From: Siphonodentalium dalli
Lineage: Eukaryota; Mollusca; Scaphopoda; Gadilida; Siphonodentaliidae
Direction: 5' to 3'
Length of the DNA stretch: 64,000 nt
Assembly: GCA_032622095.1 (NCBI GenBank)
Contig: CP136062.1
Location: 155,552,875-155,616,874, forward strand
Below, piece after piece: positions 1 to 12,448 of the stretch; the stretch's first letter is position 1; each line of letters begins with the position of its first letter. The notes below the pieces were generated by a model. The model worked only from the letters and a program-made list of their open reading frames with translations. It made no database searches and was not told the origin of the DNA. The translations under genes were made by a program, and so were the position numbers.

Positions 1-215
1 CTCGCACAAAGTAAAGTTGTAGATATCGAGGTTGTTCGTCAGGCAGCGGCTGGAGGGATCCGAATATGTGGTAAACCTGCCCTTGGACTTTATATATAGG
101 CATACACCCTCCTTCCCCGTTGATATTGGGTCCTATCGATGTCATCTGAACTGCGATATTATAGTTGAATGTTATTCAGAAAATGTTTCGATTCGGGCGT
201 GGTGCCCACCAGAAG
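1..215 (-). mobile_element. Helitron protein, N-terminal fragment (copy 1 edge)
   Basis: On the minus strand this reads the start of the Helitron_like_N domain: YNIAVQMTSIG, then NGEGGCMPIYKVQGQVYH and FGTLQPLPDEQPR. It resembles the usual YNSALAFASMG and FRVQGQVYHRIGSL blocks of Helitron Rep/helicase proteins. It is open here but interrupted by a stop codon upstream of YNIAVQ. It is the counterpart of 38246-38460. The remainder should lie left of the window. Confidence 0.75.
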
Positions 216-339
216 ACAAATCAAAGGCTCCGGTGGTTCTAGACGCATGGTTATTCTCATCGTTCAGATATGTACCCCACATAATATATAATATAAAAAA
301 AACTGCTGTGTTGAGAGCCCCATGCTATTATAATTAAAC

Positions 340-2989
340 TGTATAATTGAATAATGCGCATATCGATCTACAGAGGTACATATACGCGGTTCGTTCTAGA
401 TGAAACTTCCGAGCCGAACACTGAAACAAACGCAAAAAAATGTATTGATGTCAATTTTGCCCCCATTTGTGGCCAAATTATCCACCACATAATTAATTAT
501 GTTGTGCATCAGCGACACTTTTTAGAAACGTTTGTCTTATCTATTATGGTCTTAATCCAATTAACCGACACCAATTCCCGTTCAGTATATCATGTAGACG
601 TCTACATATCAGTTTCTATGAAAATCGTTGAATTAGTTTTATCAATTGTGTTGCTCCTCGTCCGTGATATCAATTCCTGACCCAAAATGGAAGCCATCCG
701 GAACATTTATGCTACGTCATTAGTGTTCGTATAGCACATATATCTACATATACGTTTGGGGACATCCAGGATACAAATGTGTTGTCAATCTTGGTGGTTC
801 GCCCCATCATTGACTTCGGCGGTGGAACTTTTGCAACTTTAAATCATACCTTAAATTCCATGTACAATGGACATGACTATATATAGGTTTGGTGGAAATC
901 TAAATTGACATCAGCAAAGCGTGTATCATGTTTGAGCTCTTTCACTGATGCACAACTGTGACATCGACTTTCTTATCCTTAAACCAAACCATTAGACTCC
1001 CTATAATCGATTACAGAATATTTTTTTTATAAATGTGTGGTCTGTGTCATTTGGGGACCTTTAAACTACACCATTAATGCCACTATGATGGAGCTGGCTA
1101 ACGACTCGTCAACTTAGCATTTCAATAACCCCCAAGGCAAGTATGCAAGGATGACTCGCATTTAATGTCCACAAATTTGAAGGACAGCGAACGAAAGAAA
1201 TGATTTATTCCACCGAGCCCGTTTCTTATACCATTGAATTGTATGATAAATGTGTTTTGGGAGGTCTATTTTACTTTAAACAGTTAACCATATATACCGC
1301 GTTCATATATCTAATGGTGGTATCTTAATAACAGGGTCGTTTGATTCTATATTTTATGGAAATACTAATAATGCAACACGTTCGAAAGAGATTCATAGAA
1401 TTGTGGGTTGTTGTTGCTGCTGAAAATGTTCATGGGGAGTGATAGACCATCAGTAATGATAACGATATGGTACAAGTCTGAGTTAAGAATAAGATTGGAA
1501 TGGGCTTAGAGTAGTCATATCGGTTATCACAGGTAGAGTTTATAGTTTTGTTTAGAATGAGCTGTTAGTACTTTGAATGACTCGGTGTACTCGCACCAAC
1601 GGACTGAAGGCCGTTGGTACTTGCGCGAGTTATTGCTATATATCCATTGCTCTTGTTAGTCTGATAACATTGGATCATTCAACGTGGCAATTTACAAACT
1701 TAGTTGGCGAAATGCTTTGTCCTAGATATGTATATATGTACTTCTGCAACTTTGTACAGTGGGTTCGGGTGTTATATCAGGGGATCCACAAAGACACTTG
1801 TGGGTTGTCAAGTTGCAGGTATCATTTAATGACTGGAGAGGCGAATTCCTTTCGGATGTCGCTGATCATGAGGTAATGGTCGTTGTCCTCTATGTGTCCA
1901 TATAATCAGTACGGGTGGTGGTCGGCGATGAAATGTGTGTATGTGTGATCATTTAAATCACTGCAGTTGAGTCTGGGGCGGGTGTGGTTAATATGTGTTT
2001 GCCTGGTATTAGCTTCATAATAATGTTGGTTAACTCCCTGGTCCCCATTTAGGAACTCTGTAAATTATGCCAGGGATGCATAACTTGTTTCGTTGTGGTC
2101 GATATTATTCCATAGGTCTATTGTTGAGGGAATTGAAGGCAGCGGAGCCGAACGTCGAGGCTTGGGGGAATTGGCCTGTCGGGTCTAAACATTTGTTATT
2201 TGAAAGCTTGTTGGGGTATCAGAGGCTTGCCGGACATCATTTTGTTCCCACCCGGTTTCCTTGTCATCGGAGAAACTTTGAGCCTTCGCAGCAACGTTAC
2301 TTTTGGTGTGAACTATCGATCTTTTCCAAGAGGGTGGTATTTTCAATTGATCTGGGTGGAATAGTTTGGTTAGGGATCTTCTTCCTGGATTATATGGTAC
2401 GGTCGTTGGTTGGGGTATTCATGAGGTTATTCACTTTCTCATAAATTAAAATTTTTATGAAGTATCGGCTCGTTTGCCTACATTGGTGCTCGGCGTAATC
2501 AATCATGTATTGTTTGTCATTTTTGTTTGCTGATGTTTGGTATTCTTCTTAATAGTTTTGTATGCATGGGTTTCACGTTGTTCATCTCTACTTTGAGGTG
2601 ATTTGCGCACTCTGTAGTAGATTGCATAGCTGATTTAAAGAAAACCTTATGAATGCATAGATGTATTGACAGCCATAGTTTGTACGTTTCGGATGACATA
2701 GCATATTGTTTGTGTCGCCGCCGTCATCCCGGATTTGTGAACATCTGGCCACTTCCATAGCCGTCGATCGCACATGAGTAGTAGGTCCTCGGTCGATCGA
2801 GATTTGGGAGGCCGTCTGACCAAGTCAAGTGACGAAATGTCCTTTCTTTTTGTTGTAATTGATCTGTATATCATATTATTACTCATTTTACCTTGTGGGT
2901 CTGCAGTTGTATTCCGTTTTCCCGGATACTTAGTTTATATACTGTCTATTGCACGGAAGCGAGGAATATCGTCCAGAGAACTACGATGT
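340..2989. other. Stretch with no recognised gene (copy 2: 38585-41223)
   Basis: Several open frames occur (108 codons at 354-680, 99 at 1577-1876 and 125 at 2067-2444, all plus strand) and are kept in both copies, but none matches a family I know. In copy 2 the 125-codon frame has a 12-bp in-frame deletion (121 codons). Preservation at 1-2% divergence is not evidence of coding. A short hairpin (ACCAACGG/CCGTTGGT) lies near 1597. Confidence 0.5.
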
Positions 2990-4680
2990 TAGGTATCAGT
3001 AAAATTTGGCGGATGGTCAATCTTTCGTTTTTTTAGTTGCCAAATGAAAATAAAAGCAGATGATCGACAACTATCCCAGCAGACACCTCGGACTACCCAT
3101 CGAATTATGGTCGGGCCAAAGACTGGTACATAGCCGGAGCGGTGACCCGTTAGTCATTGCTTATACCAGCCTCTTGGTACATCACCACAATGAGACAGGC
3201 GTTAGCAGTACACTGTTGAAACATTTATAAGTCATGAAGACGAAATTAACGGCGCAACATACATGATAAACAGAACACACAACTAGATACCAGAAAAAAA
3301 AAATAACAGGTGGCAGAAATTTAATCTGAAACACTGTGAGTGTCGTGACTAGCCGATTGATTGAGCCGGATCAACTCAACCACCCGTATTGAAGAGATGT
3401 AGAACCAAAGAGGACCATGAGCTAAGCCATTACCACAGGTCGATGTCTCACTTGACACGGCTGCCCTAGTATTCACAGAACTCCTGCACCACACATCAAG
3501 GGATGCACCCCTCGGCAAAAGTGGACCACTTTAGGGTAAATCTTTACGGGATTCTTAATAAGTGAACCTATTCTACCCGGGTCCATACGGGGATGATTTC
3601 TTTATTATGATCAATTGGCAGCAAGCAATACAAAAATAGTGGTATATGTGGAGACAAATAAGTGTTGATAGAGATCACATGGTGAATATCCATGCACTCC
3701 CAATGGCGATTCCTCAATAAATCACCCGAATAGCCTAAAGTGAAATGGGTTTTGTATCAGATGCTGAAATGCGTCTACGATTATGTTAACTTGTCGGATT
3801 GCAATAGCTGTTCAACATAATTATAACAAGGCAATTTTGAAAGTCACATGTGAAACTAAAGACAAACTATGCATAGATGTCTGAAATATCAGAGCTCATG
3901 GAACTATGTATGATATGACACTGATATGGACAGGAATGTCACCCCAATAGCCTCGGGTGGTATTCCGTTCTCGATCGGGCGATACACATCCGCGTTGCAC
4001 TCAAGCACTAGCGACAACTGTATACTGTACTTACATATTTGCCCAAACACGTCTCGTCTTGCGCTCGTTTCCATCGATCACACCTACGCGACTATATATA
4101 TAAAGAACCATATTCGACATTGGTATGCGACTTATGCAAGATGGCATATTAACGATGTATCCATCGGCGGCATGAATGTGGCAATAATTATTCCTCCAAT
4201 ACCCATCTTACAATTGGGTATACATAAGGACTTGATAAAGCATACTGAGGTGTGAGATGATAACATAAGAGAGGATAGCACAAGTCTGAGTATTTTAAGT
4301 CCTCTCCTCGAAGTTTTTCAGTCTTCTAGAACCAAGAGCGTTTGGTGGGAAGATTCCATTGCACGATATTTGAAAGTAGAAATAATTCATCACATTGCTC
4401 TTTTAAATTTTACAATTATTTTGTCCTTTAACGTACATATATAATGAACTAACTTGTGTCCCTTCTCTGGTATGCAGTCAGCAACAACCTGCTAAACCGA
4501 GGGGTGACATGTGACATTGGCATCCGGTGTATGTTGTACAGCTGAAATGCGGGCATATAACTATACTTCAGTAATGCAGAATATTAACTCACCAGTACAA
4601 GGTTACAGTCCGTTACACCCTATTTCCCAGAACAAAGTACCAGTGGTGTACGCTTGAGGATGTTCTTGGGACGGAGACTC
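2990..4680. repeat. Unclassified dispersed repeat, member A (copy 1)
   Basis: About 1.7 kb that aligns directly with 10820-12395. Shared blocks include CAGGTCGATGTCTCACTTGA, CCCCTCGGCAAAAGTGG, TTCCGTTCTCGATCGGGCGA, ATTTGCCCAAACACGTCT and CAGCTGAAATGCGGGCATAT. A frame on the minus strand (about 3321-3518, ETSTCGNGLAHGPLW) stays open in all four members but matches no family I know. I saw neither terminal repeats nor target duplications. Confidence 0.75.
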
Positions 4681-5167
4681 GTGATACGAGAATACCGATT
4701 TCTGGTTTCGCAGTAACGACACAGGTTATTTCTTTGATTGTTCATCATTCGCACGTTAGGTTGATTTTACAACTATTTATTTATATTATTCTCACATTGT
4801 TTGATATCACACTGCCGTTATGGTACATTCATACGCTTGCAATATTGCACTGAAAACTGCAGAAATTCCAGCTGTAAAATAGTCAAAACGGATTTTTGTG
4901 ACAGTTGTCAACCAATAAGCTTTAACAATGATCATGTAGAACTGCGATTTTTTGCATGATTGCTGATTGATTGGTTTGGGTTTAAGGTCACTTTCAGCAG
5001 CCAAGACCATAATACGACATTGCCAGTTTTAGTGGTGGATGAAATCCGCACATTTACGGCTAATCTAAACTCTCGTCGGCCATGTGCGGCAAACCACTGG
5101 CCATCGGCGAGTGATTGGCAACTCCACCAGATAACGATTTCAAGTTAGAATGTCCATGATGGAACTA

Positions 5168-5252
5168 TCTGGATTTGAACCCTCATCGCCAGCGCTGGAG
5201 GGCGAGTCGGCTTCGAGTTGTACCCCTATCCGACTGAGCCATCGATACACCC
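5168..5252 (-). mobile_element. tRNA-derived SINE head (copy 1)
   Basis: On the minus strand, starting at 5252, a GGGTGTATCGA leader is followed by an A box (TGGCTCAGTCGG, 5230-5241) and a B box (GGTTCAAATCC, 5171-5181), spaced as in a tRNA. These are the internal RNA polymerase III promoter elements. The 3' side does not pair with the 5' acceptor stem and there is no normal tRNA end, so this is a SINE head or tRNA pseudogene, not a working tRNA. The SINE body may extend leftwards to about 4960, but I cannot delimit it. Confidence 0.7.
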
Positions 5253-6882
5253 GCGTGATTGCTGATATCGCTGAGCTATTTACAATTATATTAAGAACAC
5301 AGTGCGTGTTGGTATTCTTATGCCTGTCAAAATAATGTCACTTGATATGTTGGAATGTGAGATCGACACGGCCAGCGCCATCGATGGGATGCTGCTGATA
5401 TATATATACGAGTACCATAAATGTTACATAGAGATGAGATGGTGCGCCCGCACTTGGCTCAACGATGAAATGCGGCGACTTTCTGACCTTCGATAAATCG
5501 CAGTGTAAGTCACCCTTGTAACATACATACACTATTTAATCTGAATCTGTATTATCAAACTTTCCAACTATTGGACATTCCCATCGTAACACAACCAATG
5601 GTTGAGAAGTCTCAACTGATTGCTGCATTTCAGTCAAAAATTCGGTCCTTCAGTCTAAACACACAATAATACTCTTTGTTATATCAAATTATCAGCACAA
5701 AATTCAAAATAGTTTCGTCGGAAATTTCCAATTAATGTTGTGTCAGGCATTAAATGTCAAACTGTTGTACTCTTGGAAATCCACCCTGACACATGTCCCT
5801 GGTGGTAAGTATTGCATTGATTGAAATATAGGTTTATCAAAATACTTGAGTATGTTCATATATAGTAACTAATTGGGCTATCCGGCGTTGTCCATGCGAG
5901 TTAGAATGTATTTTTGATATGCTTTATTTGAGTACTAAATTTACATAAGCATAGCCTACACACAATAATTTACTGCATAGGTGTATATATGTATACATGA
6001 TTGATGTATCAATGTCAAAGAATAACCATTGCCACTGCTGTCAAGACCCCCACCATGACAAAAGCAATTTTCAACACAACTTTATTACATCAATGCAGTG
6101 TTTAAGATAATCGCTAGACTATGTTCGCCCGGGTTCTAACCCAAACATATTCGAAAATATGCACCTCTCAATGTGCCATTCCGATCGGTACATTGCCATT
6201 TCGATAATAAATGAGAAACTGTCCAAGCTCATTGAATTAAGCACATTTGAAACAACGAATACCCATACTGAGTTATTGCCTCCATAAATCTTACGTTTGG
6301 TGAAGTTGGCGACAATGTTAGTGTCCATTCTGCCAGCCCCCGTCACCCTAGCTCCCAATTTTCTGATTTGAGAAGTACCACTATTATGCCACGTCATGAG
6401 AGTGCTCGCGTATAACGGAGAAGCGTATACATGCATAATTAAGTACGACAATCGCCGATACCAAAATGTTCTATCAACGCCCCTCCCCGATACACAATTC
6501 GTATCAAGGACAACCACTAATTCATCATTTGGGAATAAATTATTTGATAAAATACTAATTTAAAAAAAAAAAAAAATACTAAAACAAAATACAGAACAAA
6601 AAAAAAAAGAATAATAATATGCATAAGAAAGAGGATAACAGCAAAATCACTCAACATTATATTAAGACAAAACAAAACAATTGTGGTGCAAAATAAGGAA
6701 ATGTCCGATAAAAATGACTGGACAATTTCTTAAATGAGACCATTAAATTGGGTGGATAATAATTGAATTAACTTACTGGAAATTCCCAACTTATCCCAAG
6801 TCCGCTAAGTTAGATATATTGTAGGCCCATGTACCTATCATCGCCACTCTCCAATGGATTAAAATTTTCCAACTAGTACTTC
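5253..6882. other. Stretch with no recognised gene (copy 2: 43487-45107)
   Basis: The longest frame is 132 codons on the minus strand (6119-6517; copy 2 44345-44743), with no recognisable domain. A(n) runs lie near 6560 and 6600. Copy 2 has an extra TATACATATG-type segment near 44210. Confidence 0.45.
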
Positions 6883-7105
6883 GTTCCGTCCAGCTGATGG
6901 AAACTCCCAAATTGACACCCCTATAATAAAGGTTCGAATGGTTTCCAAATGATGACCATTCTGTCCAGATGTTGGAAACCTCAACAAATACCCCAATAAT
7001 AAAGGTTCGAATGGTTTCCAGCTGATGACCATTCTGTCCAGATGTTGAAAACTCCCCAACTGACACCCCTATAATAAAGGTTCGAAAGGTTTTCAGCTGA
7101 TGACA
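6883..7105. repeat. 73-bp tandem repeat, about three units (copy 1)
   Basis: The blocks ATTCTGTCCAGATGTTG, CCAATAATAAAGGTTCGAAT and GGTTTCCAGCTGATGACC recur every 73 bp or so. The unit is not a multiple of three, so the open frames across it shift between units. It is probably noncoding. Confidence 0.85.
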
Positions 7106-7699
7106 ATTCAATCCAAACAGTTGACCGAAATTGGGATATCATTCCAATTTTGGTCCAAAAATAGAAGAATTAAAACAATTTCAACCATTTTTAGTTTAAA
7201 ATATTTATTTGTCTAATTTATATAACCCATGACATATAACACATATATTGTGGAATTGGAGGACAGGTGCTAAATCACTTATGGGTACCCATCTCCCATA
7301 TCACTGATAAATAAATAATTAGTAATAGCAAACCAACTTGACTACAAAACAAGTTGAACATATCACCGGTCACCCCCACCATTTTTGTCATGTTCCTCCA
7401 ACTAACTTACCAGACATGGATGACATTTCCAACTGCTAAACGTTTTACCAAGGTTGCAGGTGAGACACCAAATACAAGTTTGTGAAACCCGAGTTCCAAC
7501 TTTAAAACAACCCGTTTGTTTTAAACTTGATATCCAGTCTAAATATAACGGTGAATGCTCAGCAATTGACATGGATTTCACAATTTCATTCGTCACCGAA
7601 CGGATATCAATAGTCTCAGAACAGGTGAGTGGCCACATGTGAGACTCATACATGGGGTGACTATATGGTTTTTGTTGTGGTGGAGGATTTCATCTTCTA

Positions 7700-9373
7700 A
7701 TTCCAATCTGCATCCCACCAAATTCCCAAATATAGAGAAAACGGACGACACGACGCTCGTACTTGTTGGTTCTGAAAATAGTCTACGTGAATCGTACTTA
7801 ACACTGGACGAATTTGCTCGGATATCGGGTCTGCGCATAAATCCTGAAAAATATCAAGCAGGCATGGATAGGGATAGGGTCACAAAATAAAATACGACAA
7901 GCTATTACGGAACTAAACCTGTCTACTGTAAGCATTTAAAAAAATTTAGGGATACATTTCGACACTAATTTAATAATCATGAATATAAAATACAATGATA
8001 GACTCGAAGATAGAGAAAAGATCACAAACATTTGGAAACGCAGACTCCTGACCCCTTTAGGTAGAATAACAGTTGTCAAATCCCTCATCTTACCAAAATC
8101 GACCCACTTATTTATAACTCTTCCACGTCCAGATACAGCTTTTTTGAAAGCCCTAAATACCTGTTTATACAATTTCATTTCGAATTCCAAACGTGATAGA
8201 ATAAAAAGCAAACAACTATGTGCCGACCATATGCGCGGAGGTTTGAAGATGATTAATGTTGAAAACTTTGAGAGCGCCATGAAAATTAACTGGATACGAC
8301 GCTTGATTTGCAAACAATCGAAATGGGCTTCATTGTGCAATACCACCCCTTTCTTAAACGACCCACTATCTCTCACTTACCATGCAAATTATATTGTAAA
8401 GCAAACAAACAAGTTCGCAAATCCATTCTAGAGAGATGATTTCGGCGCATGGTGTAAACTTATGCGATCAAATAATTCAAATAATAATATTATGGCCTCA
8501 AATATCTGGAATAATCCGAATATAAAAATCGGAGGTTCGTCGATCAACTTTAAATCTTGGAGAGATGCGGGGATATATTTTATAAATGATCTATTCCAAC
8601 CAGATAGTAAATGCCATACCCCATATACATTATATTCAATTTTCAACATCGTGTCGATTTCATAACAATCAGCAACACAATACGTCGTATACTGTCATTG
8701 GCAAGTTCTCTTAATCAACCCTTAATTCGTGTACCTGCACATGCCCACACAATAATCTTCCTCCGATACTCCGTGACTTAAAAGGCGGACAATTATTTTA
8801 CACAATTCTAGCAAGTGGGAACACTATGCCGAATGCATGCCAAAAATGGGAATCCGAAATAGGCGAATAGATAGAAAATTGGGAAGATTATTTGAGCATT
8901 CCCTTTAAAATCGGTACGAAATTACAGTGGCTACAATTCAGAATCAATACACGAATTATTAGTACCAATACATTTCTGAAGGTGGCTAACATTCGAGTCG
9001 ATGGTTTTTGTAATCGCTGTCAAAACATACAAGAAACAAATACTAATATTTGCTGGGATTGTCCCCATGTCCAAACTTTTATAAACGAAATTTTAACATG
9101 GACAAGAAACAACCAATTCCCCGTTGATCTACAAAAAATAATATCATTTTCGGTATAGTTCATGAACACAGAAATTAAAAAAGTTATATTTTCCTGCTGG
9201 TTTTGAAACAATATATGTATAGAACAAAATTCACGCCCGTGCAGTTGTCTCGCTTGTTCCTTTGTGATGTCAAATTTAGATATGAATGCGAGAGATACAG
9301 CGCAAAATGTAATATGAATCGTGACTTCGATAACCAGTGGCTGACACTTCGATATGCCTTAAAAATTCCGTGA
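7700..9373 (+). mobile_element. Tx1/L1-like LINE, reverse-transcriptase C-terminal half, decayed (copy 1)
   Basis: The piece begins at the catalytic YADD region in altered form (EKTDDTTLVLVGSE, then ISGLRINPEK). It continues with the LINE block WKRRLLTPLGRITVVKSL (7979-8431), GGLKMINVENF and WIRRL. Then comes the cysteine-rich tail FCNRCQNIQETNTNICWDC (8892-9158), and it ends near CDVKFRYECERYSAKCN (9262-9373). The block order is that of L1/Tx1-type elements common in aquatic invertebrates. At least two frame changes and several stops separate the blocks, and the first aspartate-containing RT motifs and the endonuclease are absent. It is therefore a 5'-truncated, dead copy. Clade assignment is by pattern only. 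Confidence 0.85.
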
Positions 9374-9899
9374 AATTGTGGATATTGCTCAATAAACTAG
9401 AAACAAAACTGAACTAATGTGGGTATCTAAACGAAGCAACTGTGTTTAGACAAAGCCATGGATTATACCAAAATTAAACAAAATACATACAAATAAAAAC
9501 ACAGAAACCAGAGCGAGAGTGCAAACCATTGTGCAAACACAGATAACACATAATATCAAAATAGACAACAATACTGCTTTGAGAACAGCCAAGATATAAA
9601 ACCTGTATAAAATTAGACAGCAAAATTTAATTTAATTTAACAAGGCTCCGCATATAACATTTGAAGTAGCTGGCAAATAAACCTCATGAATGATTGATAA
9701 TATATTTATAATCTGTTGAATATGGGGTCAATTCAACAAGTTGATAATTGGGTAGTTGACTTAGTAGTTGATCCCTCGCCCAACAGCCAGCCTCCCTCCA
9801 CATAGCATACATGGTATCCACTTCCCTCCATGTTAACATGTTCTCTCGAAGCATAGCATCGAACATTAAAAACTCAAAGATCAAACGCTGTTTCCGAGA

Positions 9900-10590
9900 G
9901 TCAAAGATTTGACAGATTTTGGAGATTTTTGTTTTTGAACAATATGATCAACTTGCATAGATTGTTTCGGATGATCTGTCTCGACAGAGGAGACGTAATC
10001 CATTACTTGCGCTACTGGTTCTGGAACAGGAATAGTATCACTATTCCTGCACGTGCGTTGCTAGTGATACACTGACGAGTTTAGTTTGACTCTGTGTTTG
10101 AGTGCTGTCGCCAGCACACGTTTTGTAGACCCTATTGTTGAGTACGTAATCTGTGGCCGAGGACAAACTATTTTCTTAGCATCTATATATGACATATTCG
10201 TCTCAGCAATATATCACTGAATCTTGAATTCATATTCAAATTGGGACATGGACGATCCATTGAAGCATGTTAACCTTGAGAGTTTGAACATTTCTTAATA
10301 CTCGTACAATCCTTATGACCAGGAATGGAAAAGTGTGCGCACCTGGTTTCTTCACTTTTACAATGTTAATGGTCATAGCCTTGACGGTTAAAACATTGAA
10401 ATGGGTTTGGAACATATTTGCTTATATCCGTCTTCATATACCGAACCTTCAATGTCGGTGGATGGTCGCAACGACTGAAGGTCAAAAGATAAATATTCAA
10501 CGGAACGATTTGACCATCAGCTGTCTTAGTAAATCTACGGACTTCTGGAACACCCTGTGGTGTTCTCAGCCAATATCTCTGATTCAAAGG
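9900..10590 (-). mobile_element. LINE gag-like ORF1 remnant with CCHC zinc knuckle (copy 1)
   Basis: The minus strand reads TPQGVPEVRRFTK, PLNIYLLTFSRCDHPPTLKV and YVPNPFQCFNRQGYDH. This is the typical ORF1 protein of Jockey/I-type LINEs: an RRM-like region followed by CCHC knuckles that bind the element RNA. In this copy GAA has become TAA right after YDH, inside the first knuckle (FQCFNRQ, with the second cysteine also changed). The later knuckles, the NMSYIDAKKIV segment and a Ser/Pro-rich linker can be traced down to about 9900. Confidence 0.75.
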
Positions 10591-10819
10591 AATCAGATAT
10601 ATCGCGAATTCTCAACACAGCTCTACTACTGTTCAATGACTTGAGAGGTGTGATCAATATTGGTGTTTGTGCAATAGATGTTAATTGCATAAGAGCGTTT
10701 GCTTGAATTTGTCTTGAACATTCGATCAGAAGAGATCCATTTAGTGGCCAGTCCTGATCGGTATGACAAATTTTAATTGTTCGGCTATGCTTTGTAGCGT
10801 TTTATCAATCACATACTTC

Positions 10820-12395
10820 ACACATCAGCCTCTCGGTACCTCGCCATAATGAGACAGGCGTTTACAGTATAGTATTGAAACATTTAAGCCACGAAGACGA
10901 AATTTATGGCAAAACACACACGAAAAACAACACACAACTAGACACCAGAAACAAAATACAGCAGACGGCAGAAATGTAATCTGAAAAACTGTGAGCGACG
11001 TGGCTGATTGATTGGACAGGGTCAACTCAACCACCCGTCTTGAAGAGATGTAGGACCAAAGAGGACCATGAGCTAAGCCGTTACCACAGGTCGATGTCTC
11101 ACTTGAGACGGCTGCCCTAGTATCCCCAGAACTCCTGCTCCACATATCAAGGGATGCACCCCTCGGCAAAAGTGGGCCACTTTAGGGGATTCTAACCCCT
11201 GGCAGTGGGACAGTAAACCTATTCTACCCGGGCCCACACGGGGAAAGATTTCTTTATTATGATCAATTGGCAGCAAGCATTAGAAAAACAGTGGTATATA
11301 TGGAGACAAGTAAGTGTTGATCGAGTTCGCATGGTGAATATCGATGCACTCCCAATGGCGATTCCTCAATAAATCACCCGAATAGGTTAAAGTGAAATGG
11401 GTTTTGTATCAGATGCTGAAATGCGTCTACGATTAGGTTAACGTGTCGGATTTCGATAGCTGTTCAACTTAATTATAACAAGGCAAGTTTGAAAGTCACA
11501 TGTGATATTAAAGACACGTCATGGATAGGTGTCTGAAATATCAGAGCTCATGGAAATATGTATGATATGTCACCGATATGGACAGTAATGTCACCCCAAG
11601 AGCCTCGGGTTGCATTCCGTTCTCGATCGGGCGATACATATCCGCGTTGCTCTCAAGCACCGGCGATAACTGCATACTGTACTTGCATATTTGCCCAAAC
11701 ACGTCTGGTGTTGCCATCGCTTCCATCGATCACACCTACGCGACTATAGATATAAAGATCCTTATTTGACATTGCTATGTGGATTATGCATGGCGGCATG
11801 TTAATCGGCGTCATTACTGTGGCATCGCTGTAAACAATAATTATTCCTCCAATACCCATCTTATAACCAAGAGTACACAAGAAATTGACAAAGCATAGTG
11901 AATTGTTTGATGATAACATAAGAGAGGATCGCATATCAGGTCTAAGGTTTTGAGTCCTGTCTTAAGTGTTCAGTCTTTTGGAACCAAGAGCGTATTGGTG
12001 AGAAGATTTAATTGCACGATATTTGAAAGTAGAAATAATTCATCAAATTGCTCTCTTAAGTTTCACAATTAGTGTTTTCCTTTAAATTATATATATATAA
12101 TGTTCGAACTTGTGTCCCTGGTATGCAGTCAGCAACAAAACATGCTAAACAGATGGGTGAGGTACATGTGGTATTGGAATCCGGTGTATGATTTACAGCT
12201 GAAATGCGGGCATATAACTATATGTCAGTACATGTATATTAATAACCTCTATATATTGTCGGCTTAGACAACGCGTTCGTATTATGTATGTTAGCTGAAA
12301 TGCAGAATATTAACTTATCAGTACAAGGTTCCACCCCGTTTTTCACAACAAAGTACCAAATTGTGTACACATGTGGATTGTCTTGTGACGGTCTT
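10820..12395. repeat. Unclassified dispersed repeat, member B (copy 1)
   Basis: Direct relative of member A. Relative to A it carries an extra piece near 12240-12300 (AACCTCTATATATTGTCGGC). Relative to copy 2 it has lost about 225 bp at its left end (junction near 10810). It abuts the L2/CR1 fragment. Confidence 0.75.
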
Positions 12396-12448
12396 GTATA
12401 TAATCCACACCAAACTGCTCAGTGCGATAATCATGGGACAAAGTATCT

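Noticed and set aside
1577-1876. FVQWVRVLY in a 99-codon frame, resembling a LINE reverse-transcriptase motif
   Set aside because: Only one short block matches and the expected downstream GxxQGxPLS-type motif is missing, so it was left unassigned.
2067-2444. 125-codon open frame kept in both copies
   Set aside because: No recognisable domain, and it differs by a 12-bp indel between copies. At this divergence chance frames persist, so it is not called a gene.
6119-6517. 132-codon minus-strand frame kept in both copies
   Set aside because: No family match, no splice or promoter context, and substitutions that change residues. Not supportable as a gene.
7000-7110. GGTTCGAAT blocks resembling a tRNA T-arm
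   Set aside because: They belong to the 73-bp tandem repeat; no A box or acceptor stem is present.
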